A DNA stretch of 12,047 nt from an uncultured Methanomassiliicoccales archaeon (lineage in GTDB: Archaea; Thermoplasmatota; Thermoplasmata; SG8-5). The notes under the pieces were generated by a model. The model made no database searches. It worked only from the letters and a program-made list of their open reading frames with translations, and was not told the origin of the DNA. Of this stretch, positions 5,652-12,047 are shown in pieces (position 1 is the first letter of the stretch; every line of letters starts with the position of its first letter). A program made the position numbers and the translations under genes. The stretch lies in assembly GCA_938004075.1 (NCBI GenBank), contig CALKWP010000069.1, forward strand, positions 1 through 12,047, given 5' to 3'.

Positions 5652-6203
5652 TCACAATTTCACAACAGAAACATCCGAGTACACCGGGCCCTGGGGCGTC
5701 AGCACGCTCTTCTTCAGAATGATGCTCTCAACCGGCACTTCCCCGAACTCGCTTGCCTCCCATCCGTGGATGACGTCCGCCAGCTCGTGGATGTTACGCC
5801 CGTCCCTCACGCGGGCGATGGTCACGTGAGGAGAGAAGGGCCGCCTCTCCGGTGCGAAGCCCAGGGGCTTAAGGCATTCGTCAATCCTCTTGGCAATGAC
5901 GCCTAGCGAGTCTGCATCCGTAAGGCCTGCCCAGACCACAGAGATGCGCTTGAAATCGGGGAATGCGCCTGCGCCTTTCAGAACCATTTTGAATGGAGAT
6001 ATATCGGATATTGCAGACCTCATTGCATCCTCGATATTTGGAATGAGCGTTTCGTCAGTGTCACCGAGGAATTTGAGGGTTATGTGAGTATTTCTGAGGT
6101 CGACCATTTTGACGGAAGCTCCGCTTGACTTTACCGCCTTCGAATAACGCTCCAGTTCCGCGGAGAATGGCACTTCCACAGCGATGAAAGCCCTGAACGG
6201 CAT
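5652..6203 (-). CDS. thpR: RNA 2',3'-cyclic phosphodiesterase (2H/LigT family)
   Basis: The product is 183 residues, the normal length for this family. Both catalytic HxTx motifs are present: H40-I-T-L in NTHITLKFLGD and H126-V-T-I in FSPHVTIARVRDGR. The N-terminus MPFRAFIAVEVP is typical. These enzymes hydrolyse 2',3'-cyclic phosphate RNA ends to 2'-phosphate and can show weak 2'-5' ligase activity; a role in tRNA splicing or RNA repair is plausible but not shown here. The ATG at 6203 is chosen because AAGGGGT lies just upstream and because the family N-terminus starts there; the open frame runs up to 6377 but overlaps pyrH. Only 2 bases separate it from the pyrH stop, so the two genes are almost certainly co-translated. 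It is the last gene before the T-run at 5513-5518. Confidence 0.94.
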   Translation of the reverse strand: MPFRAFIAVEVPFSAELERYSKAVKSSGASVKMVDLRNTHITLKFLGDTDETLIPNIEDAMRSAISDISPFKMVLKGAGAFPDFKRISVVWAGLTDADSLGVIAKRIDECLKPLGFAPERRPFSPHVTIARVRDGRNIHELADVIHGWEASEFGEVPVESIILKKSVLTPQGPVYSDVSVVKL

Positions 6204-6205
6204 GT

Positions 6206-6889
6206 CTACCCCTTGATGATGGTCCCATGGAACTTCTTGCCGAGTATGGCATTCTCCAGCTCCTTCAAGTCCCTGCCCTGTACCACCCTGGTCTCTATGC
6301 CGGAGCGGGCGACGATCTTCGCGCCCAGCGGGTCGAAAACAACATTCGGGCCGGCTCCTGGCGCCACTTTCATGCAAATCTCGATCAGCCTTTCAAAAGG
6401 CATGCTCTCCAGGCGCTTGGCTTTCGGGTCCTTCTTCGGGTCAGCGGTATATACTCCGTCAACTGAAGTCGCATTGACAAGGCGGACCGCTCCTGCACGT
6501 TCCCCCAGCATGGCTGAAACCGCATCCGTCGTGTGGCCGGGATGTGTGCCGCCCATGATGACAATCTTGTGGTTCTTTGCCGCCGAGAGGGCCTCATCAA
6601 ATCTTTCAGCTGGAACATGGTACGCAGAATCACCAAGCGCTATTATCAGCATCCTGGCATTGAGACGCGTGACCTGGATGCCAATCTCGTCCAAGTACGA
6701 TTCATCCGCGCCCAGGCTCCTGCCCAGCTTGATGTAGTAACGGGCAATGCGGCCGCCGCCGACCACGATGAAAAGATTGACCTGCCCGGAGATGCGATTT
6801 AGCATCTTCGCAAGCTTGACTATGTAATCTTTGTCATCATCATCCGGGACGAGAATCGAGCCGCCGATTGAAACTACTACAGTGTCCAT
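6206..6889 (-). CDS. pyrH: Archaeal-type UMP kinase
   Basis: UMP kinase converts UMP and ATP to UDP in pyrimidine nucleotide synthesis. The 227-residue product has the amino-acid-kinase fold. Visible motifs are SIGGSIL (7-13) and VVGGGRIARYYI (42-53) in the nucleotide/UMP site, GIQVTRLNARML (70-81), MGGTHPGHTTDAV (112-124), TSVDGVYTADPKKDPKA (141-157) and DPLGAKIVARSGIET (186-200). These match archaeal PyrH rather than bacterial PyrH or isopentenyl phosphate kinase. The ATG at 6889 gives the usual family N-terminus; an in-frame ATG at 6925 and a TTG at 6958 are alternatives, and GGAG upstream of 6889 is rather distant. A TATA-like CGAATATACG (6931-6940, minus strand) could drive it separately from secY, although the 52-base gap also allows read-through. 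thpR starts 2 bases after its stop. Confidence 0.93.
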   Translation of the reverse strand: MDTVVVSIGGSILVPDDDDKDYIVKLAKMLNRISGQVNLFIVVGGGRIARYYIKLGRSLGADESYLDEIGIQVTRLNARMLIIALGDSAYHVPAERFDEALSAAKNHKIVIMGGTHPGHTTDAVSAMLGERAGAVRLVNATSVDGVYTADPKKDPKAKRLESMPFERLIEICMKVAPGAGPNVVFDPLGAKIVARSGIETRVVQGRDLKELENAILGKKFHGTIIKG

Positions 6890-6941
6890 GGGTATCGGCG
6901 GGGAATTCACTCCGATGTATTTCATGTTTGCGTATATTCGA

Positions 6942-8507
6942 TTATGCTTCACCGCCAAAGAAGCCTCTCAGCACAGGGTGCATCTCCATCATCTGCTCGC
7001 GGCCCATGGCTTCATAGGTCTGGATCATGATGCCCACGGCCAGAAGAACACCCGTACCGCTGGAGTTACCCACAGTGCCCAGCATGTCCGCGAATGCGGC
7101 GATTCCACCCACGATGGCACCGCTTAATACCGTTACCACTGGGATGTACCTCTCAAGCACTTTCTCAAGCACCCTTGGATCACGCCGGAAACCTGGTATT
7201 TGCATGCCACTGCTCTGGATCTGCTCTGCCACGGCTTTCGGGCCCATGTTTGTCGTGTCTATCCAGAACTTGGCGAACATTATGGAACCGAATATCATGA
7301 CTGCAAGGTATATGAATAATCTGGCAATGACCTGGAACAGCGTCTTCTGAACACCTGTATCATAATAAGGCAGGTAACGTGATTCGAATAACGGCAGCAG
7401 CCAATCATGAAGGCCGTTCAGCGAGGATACGTACCATGCAGCGCCTCCGGTGAGCTGCGGCCCGTTCCCGAAGTCCGCATAATAACCCAGCCAGGCATTC
7501 TGCCCCAGGATGGGCACATTGGAGAAGAAGGAATTGGACCAGAACAGCATTGCGAACATGCTGATGTTGGCCAGAACCGCGGCAATCAGAATCACAGGTA
7601 TGTTGGATGCGTAGATGAGCTTGATGGGGTAGCGGCCCCTTGCGCCTCTTGCGCTCTCATGAGCTAGCGGAAGTTCGATTCTCACGGATTCGATGTATGC
7701 CACAAGGAAGAATATCACGAGCGTTCCGATGAGCGCGATTATCGGGTTGGGCGGTTGTACCAGCAATGTCTCGAAGTAACCGCCAGACATGTTTCCGGAT
7801 GGAACATTCTGGAAGTAGTAAATGGTCTTCATCACGGTTCCGGCCGGGGGGTTTTGCAGGCTGGTCGGCATGCTGCTGTCGACAGGCATCCAGTTGAGTG
7901 TGCCTGTGAATATCTGCTGCGCCACTCCTGCCGCTATGAACAGCGATATACCGCTGCCTATGCCCCACTTGGAAACGGTCTCGTCCATCAGGAACACTAG
8001 GTAACTGCCGAAACACAATTGTGCAATTATGACGACCTTGGCCCAGTTATCGCCGATGTTGGCTCCGAGGGTGCTGGAGGGCATCAGGTAACCATAAACT
8101 TGGGGCACTGCTTCCACAAGAATCATCACAACGACCAGGAACTTCTGGACGCCCTGATAGACTGCCTTGTCCTCGTCGTCCTTCAAATCGAGCTTTATGA
8201 TTTTTGCCCCGACGAAGAGCTGCATTATGATGGACCCTGTAACTATGGGGCCAATACCAAGATGCATCAGTGAACCCTGGGCACCTGCCATGATTGCCCT
8301 GTAACTCTCGAACAGGTCGATTGTGTTCTCCTTGTCAAGGCCATAAATCATGACATTGGTGAGTATGAAATAGAGTACCAGAATGAGAACAAGCCAGAAC
8401 ATCTTTGTCTTGAAATGTACGTGGCCGTCTGGCTTTTTGATAGATGGAAGCCTCTCGTAAATCGGCTTCAGTTTGTAGAGTAGGCTCTTGGACTCACCCT
8501 CGCTCAT
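6942..8507 (-). CDS. secY: Preprotein translocase subunit SecY (Sec61 alpha)
   Basis: SecY forms the protein-conducting channel of the archaeal membrane with SecE and Sec-beta. The 521-residue product has about ten hydrophobic helices and family landmarks: plug region GIGPIVTGSIIMQLFVG (84-100), KWGIGSGISLFIAAG (180-194), the cytoplasmic loop ESVRIELPLAHESARGARGRYPIKLIYASNIP (273-304, quoted here by its ends: ESVRIELPLA and YASNIP), IPGFRRDPRVLEKVLERYIP (437-456) and the last helix before QTYEAMGREQ. It is longer than many archaeal SecY proteins because two external loops, about 201-255 and 323-390, are enlarged and rich in Gly, Asn, Pro and aromatics. I favour the ATG at 8507 (MSEGESK), preceded by GAGTGATG; the ATG at 8513, overlapping the uL15 stop as TGATG, is possible. 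It sits at its standard place after uL15. Confidence 0.96.
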   Translation of the reverse strand: MSEGESKSLLYKLKPIYERLPSIKKPDGHVHFKTKMFWLVLILVLYFILTNVMIYGLDKENTIDLFESYRAIMAGAQGSLMHLGIGPIVTGSIIMQLFVGAKIIKLDLKDDEDKAVYQGVQKFLVVVMILVEAVPQVYGYLMPSSTLGANIGDNWAKVVIIAQLCFGSYLVFLMDETVSKWGIGSGISLFIAAGVAQQIFTGTLNWMPVDSSMPTSLQNPPAGTVMKTIYYFQNVPSGNMSGGYFETLLVQPPNPIIALIGTLVIFFLVAYIESVRIELPLAHESARGARGRYPIKLIYASNIPVILIAAVLANISMFAMLFWSNSFFSNVPILGQNAWLGYYADFGNGPQLTGGAAWYVSSLNGLHDWLLPLFESRYLPYYDTGVQKTLFQVIARLFIYLAVMIFGSIMFAKFWIDTTNMGPKAVAEQIQSSGMQIPGFRRDPRVLEKVLERYIPVVTVLSGAIVGGIAAFADMLGTVGNSSGTGVLLAVGIMIQTYEAMGREQMMEMHPVLRGFFGGEA

Positions 8508-8512
8508 GTGCA

Positions 8513-8953
8513 TCACTCATCGCTTTTCTCTTCTGCCTCAACTTTGCCGCCAGCCGCTTCGATTTTCTCGCGCGCTTTGGCGGTAGCTTCTCGAACCCTG
8601 ATTGTGACGGGCATTTTAATGTTTCCGCCTCCCAGGAGTTTGGAGTATTGCGACTGGGTCAGGTCCACAACGAAAGTATCGCCTTCCTTCTTCGCGAATC
8701 CTTTCTCAAGGAACGTGTGCATGTCGGACTGTATTGTGCCCACATTCACGGTTTCCTTGTCATCGTGGAGAGACGCATGGCGCTTGAAGCCGTGCCTTCC
8801 GAAATGGTATGGATCGTATTTCACCATGTATGTGTGCTTGTGCTTGTGAAGACCGGCATTTCCCTTGCCGCCCCTGAGACCTGCACCCCTGCCGCCCTTC
8901 TTTCCGCGGCCATGGGTCCTGCTTCCTCTGTATTTCTCAGTCCTTCTTCTCAT
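8513..8953 (-). CDS. rpl15: 50S ribosomal protein uL15 (L15)
   Basis: The 146-residue product shows the archaeal uL15 signature. The basic, Gly-rich N-terminal extension (RKYRGSRTHGRGKKGGRGAG type; here residues 4-32) that threads into 23S rRNA is followed by the KHKHTYMVKYDPYHFGRHGF region and a C-terminal globular part with VDLTQSQYSKLLGGG. uL15 acts in large-subunit assembly. The C-terminus ends in an acidic tail (VEAEEKSDE). The ATG at 8953 overlaps the uL30 stop in an ATGA junction and is preceded by GGAGG on the minus strand. The stop lies next to the secY start. Confidence 0.96.
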   Translation of the reverse strand: MRRRTEKYRGSRTHGRGKKGGRGAGLRGGKGNAGLHKHKHTYMVKYDPYHFGRHGFKRHASLHDDKETVNVGTIQSDMHTFLEKGFAKKEGDTFVVDLTQSQYSKLLGGGNIKMPVTIRVREATAKAREKIEAAGGKVEAEEKSDE

Positions 8954-9633
8954 TTGGATTCCTCCTTTGCGGGTTTCTTGGCGGCCGGCACTTTCTTGGG
9001 TTCAGCAGACGCTGCCTTCTTCGGCGCCGGTGCTTTCTTTGCCTCGGCTGGTTCAGCTTTCTTTGGCGCTGGAACCTTTGGTTTGGGTGCCGCAGCCTTC
9101 TTAGGGACTGCAACTGGCTTGGCCGGTGCAGCTTTGACTGGCGCGGCGGCTGGCTTTCTGGCCGGTGCGTCCAGCATTCTTAGCAGGAGGTCATTTATCG
9201 CCTCGCCACGGTATCCAAGGGCACCATGGTCCCTGAACGAGCGCTTTATGCCCTCGAAACCCTGGCGCGGTGGGTGCAGCCTGAACACTGGCTTGACTTC
9301 TTTCAGATCAGAGTATTTGTAACTGCCCGATGAGACTGCTTCGGCGAATTTCATCAATGACTCGAGCTTTGTGTTCTCCTTGATGTACTGGTTGGTTATC
9401 GGGCGTTCGCCAGACAGCCTTCCGCGTTTGATTATCATGTTGGTGAGAACATCCGGCTTCACTTCGCCCCAGGTCACGTAATCCTTGACCTTCTGAAGCA
9501 TGCCGTCCCATGTCTTTCCGTCGGGTATCAGAACGCAATGGTTCACCTGGTTCAACCTGAGATGATGAAGGGTGTCCTTCACTTCCCTGTGTGCTTTTAT
9601 GGAACTTCTGAGTCTTATCACTGCGCGCGTCAT
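8950..9633 (-). CDS. rpl30: 50S ribosomal protein uL30 (L30) with histone H1-like tail
   Basis: Residues 1-155 form a normal archaeal/eukaryal-type uL30: MTRAVIRLRSSI, HHLRLNQVNHCVLIPDG, the RGRLSGERPIT segment, and HPPRQGFEGIKRSFRDHGALGYRG. After LRMLDAPARK the protein continues for about 72 residues (156-227) of almost only Lys, Ala, Pro, Val and Glu, with recurring PKKA, AKKAPAP and AEPKK units and no aromatic residues. This resembles the tails of histone H1 or basic chromatin proteins and is absent from ordinary uL30 proteins of about 155 residues. The tail is presumably disordered and may touch rRNA or other polyanions. The ATG at 9633 overlaps the uS5 stop and the gene's own stop overlaps the uL15 start, both as ATGA junctions, so the tail stays in frame to a coupled stop and is not a sequencing frameshift. 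Confidence 0.95.
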   Translation of the reverse strand: MTRAVIRLRSSIKAHREVKDTLHHLRLNQVNHCVLIPDGKTWDGMLQKVKDYVTWGEVKPDVLTNMIIKRGRLSGERPITNQYIKENTKLESLMKFAEAVSSGSYKYSDLKEVKPVFRLHPPRQGFEGIKRSFRDHGALGYRGEAINDLLLRMLDAPARKPAAAPVKAAPAKPVAVPKKAAAPKPKVPAPKKAEPAEAKKAPAPKKAASAEPKKVPAAKKPAKEESK

Positions 9634-10658
9634 TTCTGCTCACCTTCCTTTGGGGTTCCCTCTGGCACCGGTTCTTCGGATGCCGCCAGCGGGTCAACGG
9701 GTGCCGGAGCGGGTGTTTCTAGCTTCTTCTTGACAAGCTTCGGCTTCTTTGTTACGTCGGCGTCGGCCAATTCCTTGTCGCGAATCTCCTGCTCCCTGGC
9801 CTTCTTCTTCTCATCGGCCAGCCTGGCCCTTTCCTCGGGCGATGTGTCAAGGAAGACCTTGTTCACCGGGCCGGTGATTATGTGAAGGTTCTTTGCCTGG
9901 GTGGATGAGACTTTCATTCTTGACGTCTGCCTGAGCGCATCGAAAGCCGCGTAACTGTAATTCACAGTTGTCTTTGTGTGGCCGTTTGTCGAGCCCCATG
10001 AATCCTTGATTCCAGCCATGGTGACAATCTTCTTGGCTATGTCACCGAGCGCCAGTCCGACGCCCCTGGGTGCCGGTTTCAATGTTACAACTACGGAGCC
10101 GCACTTTCCGTCCACTTGGAAAGGAACAGTATGAGGCGTTCCGCAACCGCATTCCCAGGATCCGCAGCCGCGCTTGACCTCAATCAGTTTTAGCTTGGCC
10201 TTGTCTATGGCGTTCCTTATGGCCGGACCGACGTCCTTTCCCTTTGCGCGGCCCATTCCAACGAAGCCATCACCGTTTCCGACAACGGCAGTGATTGCGA
10301 ACCGCACCCTTCTGCCGGAGTCAGTCATGCGCTGGACCATGTTGACATCGAGAACATCATCCATGAGTTCAGGAAGAAGTATATCGACAATCTCCGGTTC
10401 CTTTATTGGGAGCCTTGTGGCAAGCGCCTCGCTCATAGTGGTAATTTTTCCAGAGTACACAAGCTTTCCGAGCTTTGTTTTCGGGACCCAAACAGCATTG
10501 AACTTGGAATCATCGTCCCTGCTCCTCCTTGGGCCACCGCTGCCACCTCTCGGTGCGCCTCTCGGGCCGCCGCCGCTTCTCTGTCCACCAGCGCCTCCTG
10601 GGCCACGCCTCTGTCCGCCCTGCGAACCGCCGCCGCCCCTCTGAGATCCACCTACCAT
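9630..10658 (-). CDS. rps5: 30S ribosomal protein uS5 (S5) with extended N- and C-termini
   Basis: The core at about 51-270 is archaeal uS5: the double-stranded RNA-binding-like part with RRVRFAITAVVGNGDGFVGMGRAKGKDVGPAIRNA (116-150), then the C-terminal domain with PAPRGVGLALGDIAKKIVTMAGIKDSWGSTNGHTKTT (195-231). uS5 shapes the mRNA entry site and decoding accuracy. A four-cysteine set, C165, C170, C172 and C186 in GCGSWECGCGT and DGKCGS, could bind zinc. The 342-residue length exceeds the common archaeal size. The first 48 residues are nearly all Gly, Arg, Ser and Gln (RGG-like), and about 72 C-terminal residues (271-342) are charged, then Pro/Glu-rich. The ATG at 10658 is supported by GGAGG a few bases upstream and lies 2 bases after the uL18 stop; the end overlaps the uL30 start. 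Confidence 0.96.
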   Translation of the reverse strand: MVGGSQRGGGGSQGGQRRGPGGAGGQRSGGGPRGAPRGGSGGPRRSRDDDSKFNAVWVPKTKLGKLVYSGKITTMSEALATRLPIKEPEIVDILLPELMDDVLDVNMVQRMTDSGRRVRFAITAVVGNGDGFVGMGRAKGKDVGPAIRNAIDKAKLKLIEVKRGCGSWECGCGTPHTVPFQVDGKCGSVVVTLKPAPRGVGLALGDIAKKIVTMAGIKDSWGSTNGHTKTTVNYSYAAFDALRQTSRMKVSSTQAKNLHIITGPVNKVFLDTSPEERARLADEKKKAREQEIRDKELADADVTKKPKLVKKKLETPAPAPVDPLAASEEPVPEGTPKEGEQK

Positions 10659-10660
10659 GA

Positions 10661-11164
10661 TTAGGCCTCCTTGATTTTTGCTGAAACGGCCTGGAACATC
10701 TTGGCAACCTCTTCGTTTATGTGCGTGCCGGAAATCCTATCCTCGGATGGAAGGATTTCTTCGTCATGAGCTATCTCGATGCCGGCGTCCAGCATGCCTT
10801 TGAGGGCTGCGAAGACCTTTGTCCCCCTCTTCGGGGGCCTGAGGCCGATGTCAAGAACCGCGGAATCAATGCCTTCCTTGGATGCGCGCTTACCGGCCAT
10901 GTAGCCAGCCAGGTAGGCTGACGGAAGATTGGCGGTCGCATGCTTCCAACCATGTTCCTCGAGCTCCATTGTGGATGCTGCGGCGAGTATCTCGTCGCCC
11001 TTGGGGTTGAAGGCTATGAACTGAACTATGGTGTTCTTCGATGTGCAGCGAACTACCGCTCTAGGGATTCCTGATGTGATCATCTTCTTTCTCATCCTGT
11101 AATCGGTCTTTCCCTGCCTTCTCCTTCTGAACTGAACGTGGTATCTGGGTCCTGTTGCCATCAT
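10661..11164 (-). CDS. rpl18: 50S ribosomal protein uL18 (L18)
   Basis: uL18 binds 5S rRNA and brings it into the large subunit. The 167-residue product has the archaeal N-terminus ATGPRYHVQFRRRRQGKTDYRMR, the VVRCTSKNTIVQF strand, LPSAYLAGYMAGKRA, and VLDIGLRPPKRGTKVFAALKGMLDAGIEI, all typical of archaeal uL18. Two adjacent ATG codons occur (ATGATGGCA); the first (11164) makes an ATGA overlap with the eL19 stop, the second (11161) gives better spacing from the upstream GGGGG. Either changes the protein by one residue. The stop is 2 bases before the uS5 start. Confidence 0.96.
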   Translation of the reverse strand: MMATGPRYHVQFRRRRQGKTDYRMRKKMITSGIPRAVVRCTSKNTIVQFIAFNPKGDEILAAASTMELEEHGWKHATANLPSAYLAGYMAGKRASKEGIDSAVLDIGLRPPKRGTKVFAALKGMLDAGIEIAHDEEILPSEDRISGTHINEEVAKMFQAVSAKIKEA

Positions 11165-11646
11165 TTCGCCCCCTGAATGGTTTGAATCTGCTCTTCTGTG
11201 ATGTGACCTTTTATCTTGAGCTGGGTCATCAGGTGATATTTGCTCTTGAACATGCCGCCCTTGGCCTGCCTGTAGAAGATACGGTATGTGGTGTTGTCTA
11301 TCACATCAGTATCCTTCAATTCTTTCAGCCTGTAGCGGATTGGCCTTATCCGGCGTATCCACTCGCGCTTCCTGGGAGTTCTGGCGTATTTTGCGCCCTT
11401 CCTGCTGCCCTGGCCGCGCTGCCTGCCCTTCTCTTTCTGATGGGCCGCCTGCTTCCTTCTTCCGGATGAGATGCCCTTCTTCTGCTTGGCCTGGATAAGG
11501 CCCCAGTTGATGGCCATCCTTACATCGTTCCTGGTGATGCAATCGGCGACCTGCTTCATGTTGTCCGGGTCCGGGTCTATCCAGACACGGTTCTCGCCGC
11601 AGTTCAATATCTGTGCTGCCATTCTCCTCTGGTTCGTCAGATTCAT
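11161..11646 (-). CDS. rpl19e: 50S ribosomal protein eL19 (L19e)
   Basis: eL19 is found only in archaea and eukaryotes and lies in the large subunit near intersubunit contacts. The 161-residue product shows NQRRMAAQILNCGENRVWIDP, the KQVADCITRNDVRMAI segment, the very basic middle QKEKGRQRGQGSRKGAKYAR, and the C-terminal helical part with WIRRIRPIRYRLKELKD. The ATG at 11646 overlaps the eL32 stop (ATGA) and is preceded by GGAGG. Its length and order between eL32 and uL18 are standard for the archaeal spc operon. Confidence 0.96.
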   Translation of the reverse strand: MNLTNQRRMAAQILNCGENRVWIDPDPDNMKQVADCITRNDVRMAINWGLIQAKQKKGISSGRRKQAAHQKEKGRQRGQGSRKGAKYARTPRKREWIRRIRPIRYRLKELKDTDVIDNTTYRIFYRQAKGGMFKSKYHLMTQLKIKGHITEEQIQTIQGAK

Positions 11647-12047
11647 TTTTTCGCCTCCTTTGCGGGCGCATCTTTGGAAGGAGCTATGCCCCTCTTCTTT
11701 GCATCTTCCAGGAGCTCGTCGTGCATGGCTCTGTTGAAATTCAGTATGCGCAGGTTCAACTCGTCTGCCTTGATGGCGATGTGGAGCCTCTTCAGGTATC
11801 CGACCGAGTGGGCGATCCTGATTGCCTGCCTCTTGGAGTCCAATCCATTCATATCGTTGAGGTTGTGAACCATGATCTCCTCAAAGCCGGAGGGGTGCTT
11901 TCCCCTTGCGAGTTTCGGACCCCTGTAGCCTATTGAAACAACATCCTGGCCGTAACCGATGTGCCTCCTCATTTTTGAGTGGAGACCTCTTGGTTTTCGC
12001 CATTTATCCTTATCGAGCTTCTTGTAACGGAACCATTCCTGCCTTCT
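11643..12047 (-). CDS. rpl32e: 50S ribosomal protein eL32 (L32e), N-terminus outside the window
   Basis: The frame is open to the window edge. The 25 codons before the internal ATG at 11972 encode RRQEWFRYKKLDKDKWRKPR followed by GLHSK, which is classic eL32 sequence, so that ATG (MRRHIGYG) is not the start. In total 134 residues are visible. They include the conserved GYGQDVVSIGYRGPK, RGKHPSGFEEIMVHN and RQAIRIAHSVGYLKR segments. The C-terminus ends in a short Ala/Lys-rich tail (SKDAPAKEAKK). eL32 is a large-subunit protein specific to archaea and eukaryotes. Its stop overlaps the eL19 start by 4 bases. Confidence 0.95.
   Translation of the reverse strand, partial: RRQEWFRYKKLDKDKWRKPRGLHSKMRRHIGYGQDVVSIGYRGPKLARGKHPSGFEEIMVHNLNDMNGLDSKRQAIRIAHSVGYLKRLHIAIKADELNLRILNFNRAMHDELLEDAKKRGIAPSKDAPAKEAKK

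Noticed and set aside
6890..6958. pyrH starting from TTG at 6958.
   Set aside because: It overlaps the secY stop, uses a rare start codon and adds 23 residues not found at the N-terminus of archaeal UMP kinases.
11643..11972. eL32 as a complete 109-residue protein starting at MRRHIGYG.
   Set aside because: The 25 upstream codons to the window edge are in frame and encode conserved eL32 sequence, so this is an internal methionine of a truncated gene.

Overview
This window comes from a euryarchaeal genome, most likely Thermoplasmatota (inference). It was probably assembled from Illumina data, because the first 48 bases are sequencing adapter. Evidence for Archaea is strong: an archaeal-order spc ribosomal operon with the archaeal/eukaryal proteins eL32 and eL19, an archaeal SecY, a two-repeat TATA-binding protein, an archaeal-type UMP kinase, TATA-like promoters and a tRNA gene without encoded CCA. 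The Thermoplasmatota placement rests on general gene content and needs a phylogeny.

Layout. Every protein gene reads leftward on the minus strand; only tRNA-Gly reads on the plus strand. From the right edge in transcription order come eL32 (5' end outside the window), eL19, uL18, uS5, uL30, uL15 and SecY, with 4-nt overlaps or gaps of a few bases. These are followed by UMP kinase (pyrH) and an RNA 2',3'-cyclic phosphodiesterase (thpR). The block probably ends at a T-run near 5515. It combines ribosome assembly, membrane insertion of nascent proteins, pyrimidine nucleotide supply and RNA-end processing.

Next comes TBP, with its own TATA box and a strong Shine-Dalgarno. Nineteen bases later lies a large secreted, membrane-anchored beta-helix protein resembling the NosD family. 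A four-helix membrane protein of unknown function follows. At the left end a secreted protein of tandem beta-sandwich domains is cut by the contig end; its apparent C-terminus and stop codon are adapter sequence.

The stretch without protein genes at 1673-2049 is the most interesting part. It holds tRNA-Gly(CCC) and a perfect 34-bp direct repeat. One repeat copy is the last 15 bases of the tRNA plus 19 bases of flank; the other lies exactly 160 bp downstream. The 126 bp between them contain three hairpins and a 10-bp palindrome but no gene. This is the arrangement left by site-specific integration into a tRNA 3' end, but at a size far too small to encode an integrase. It could be a deletion scar, a miniature non-autonomous element, or an assembly artefact.

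Other points of note are low-complexity tails on uS5 (Gly/Arg-rich N-terminus, charged C-terminus) and uL30 (histone H1-like Lys/Ala/Pro C-terminus), and the presence of pyrH where many archaea have adenylate kinase after secY. No CRISPR array, transposase, rRNA gene or convincing defence system is visible.
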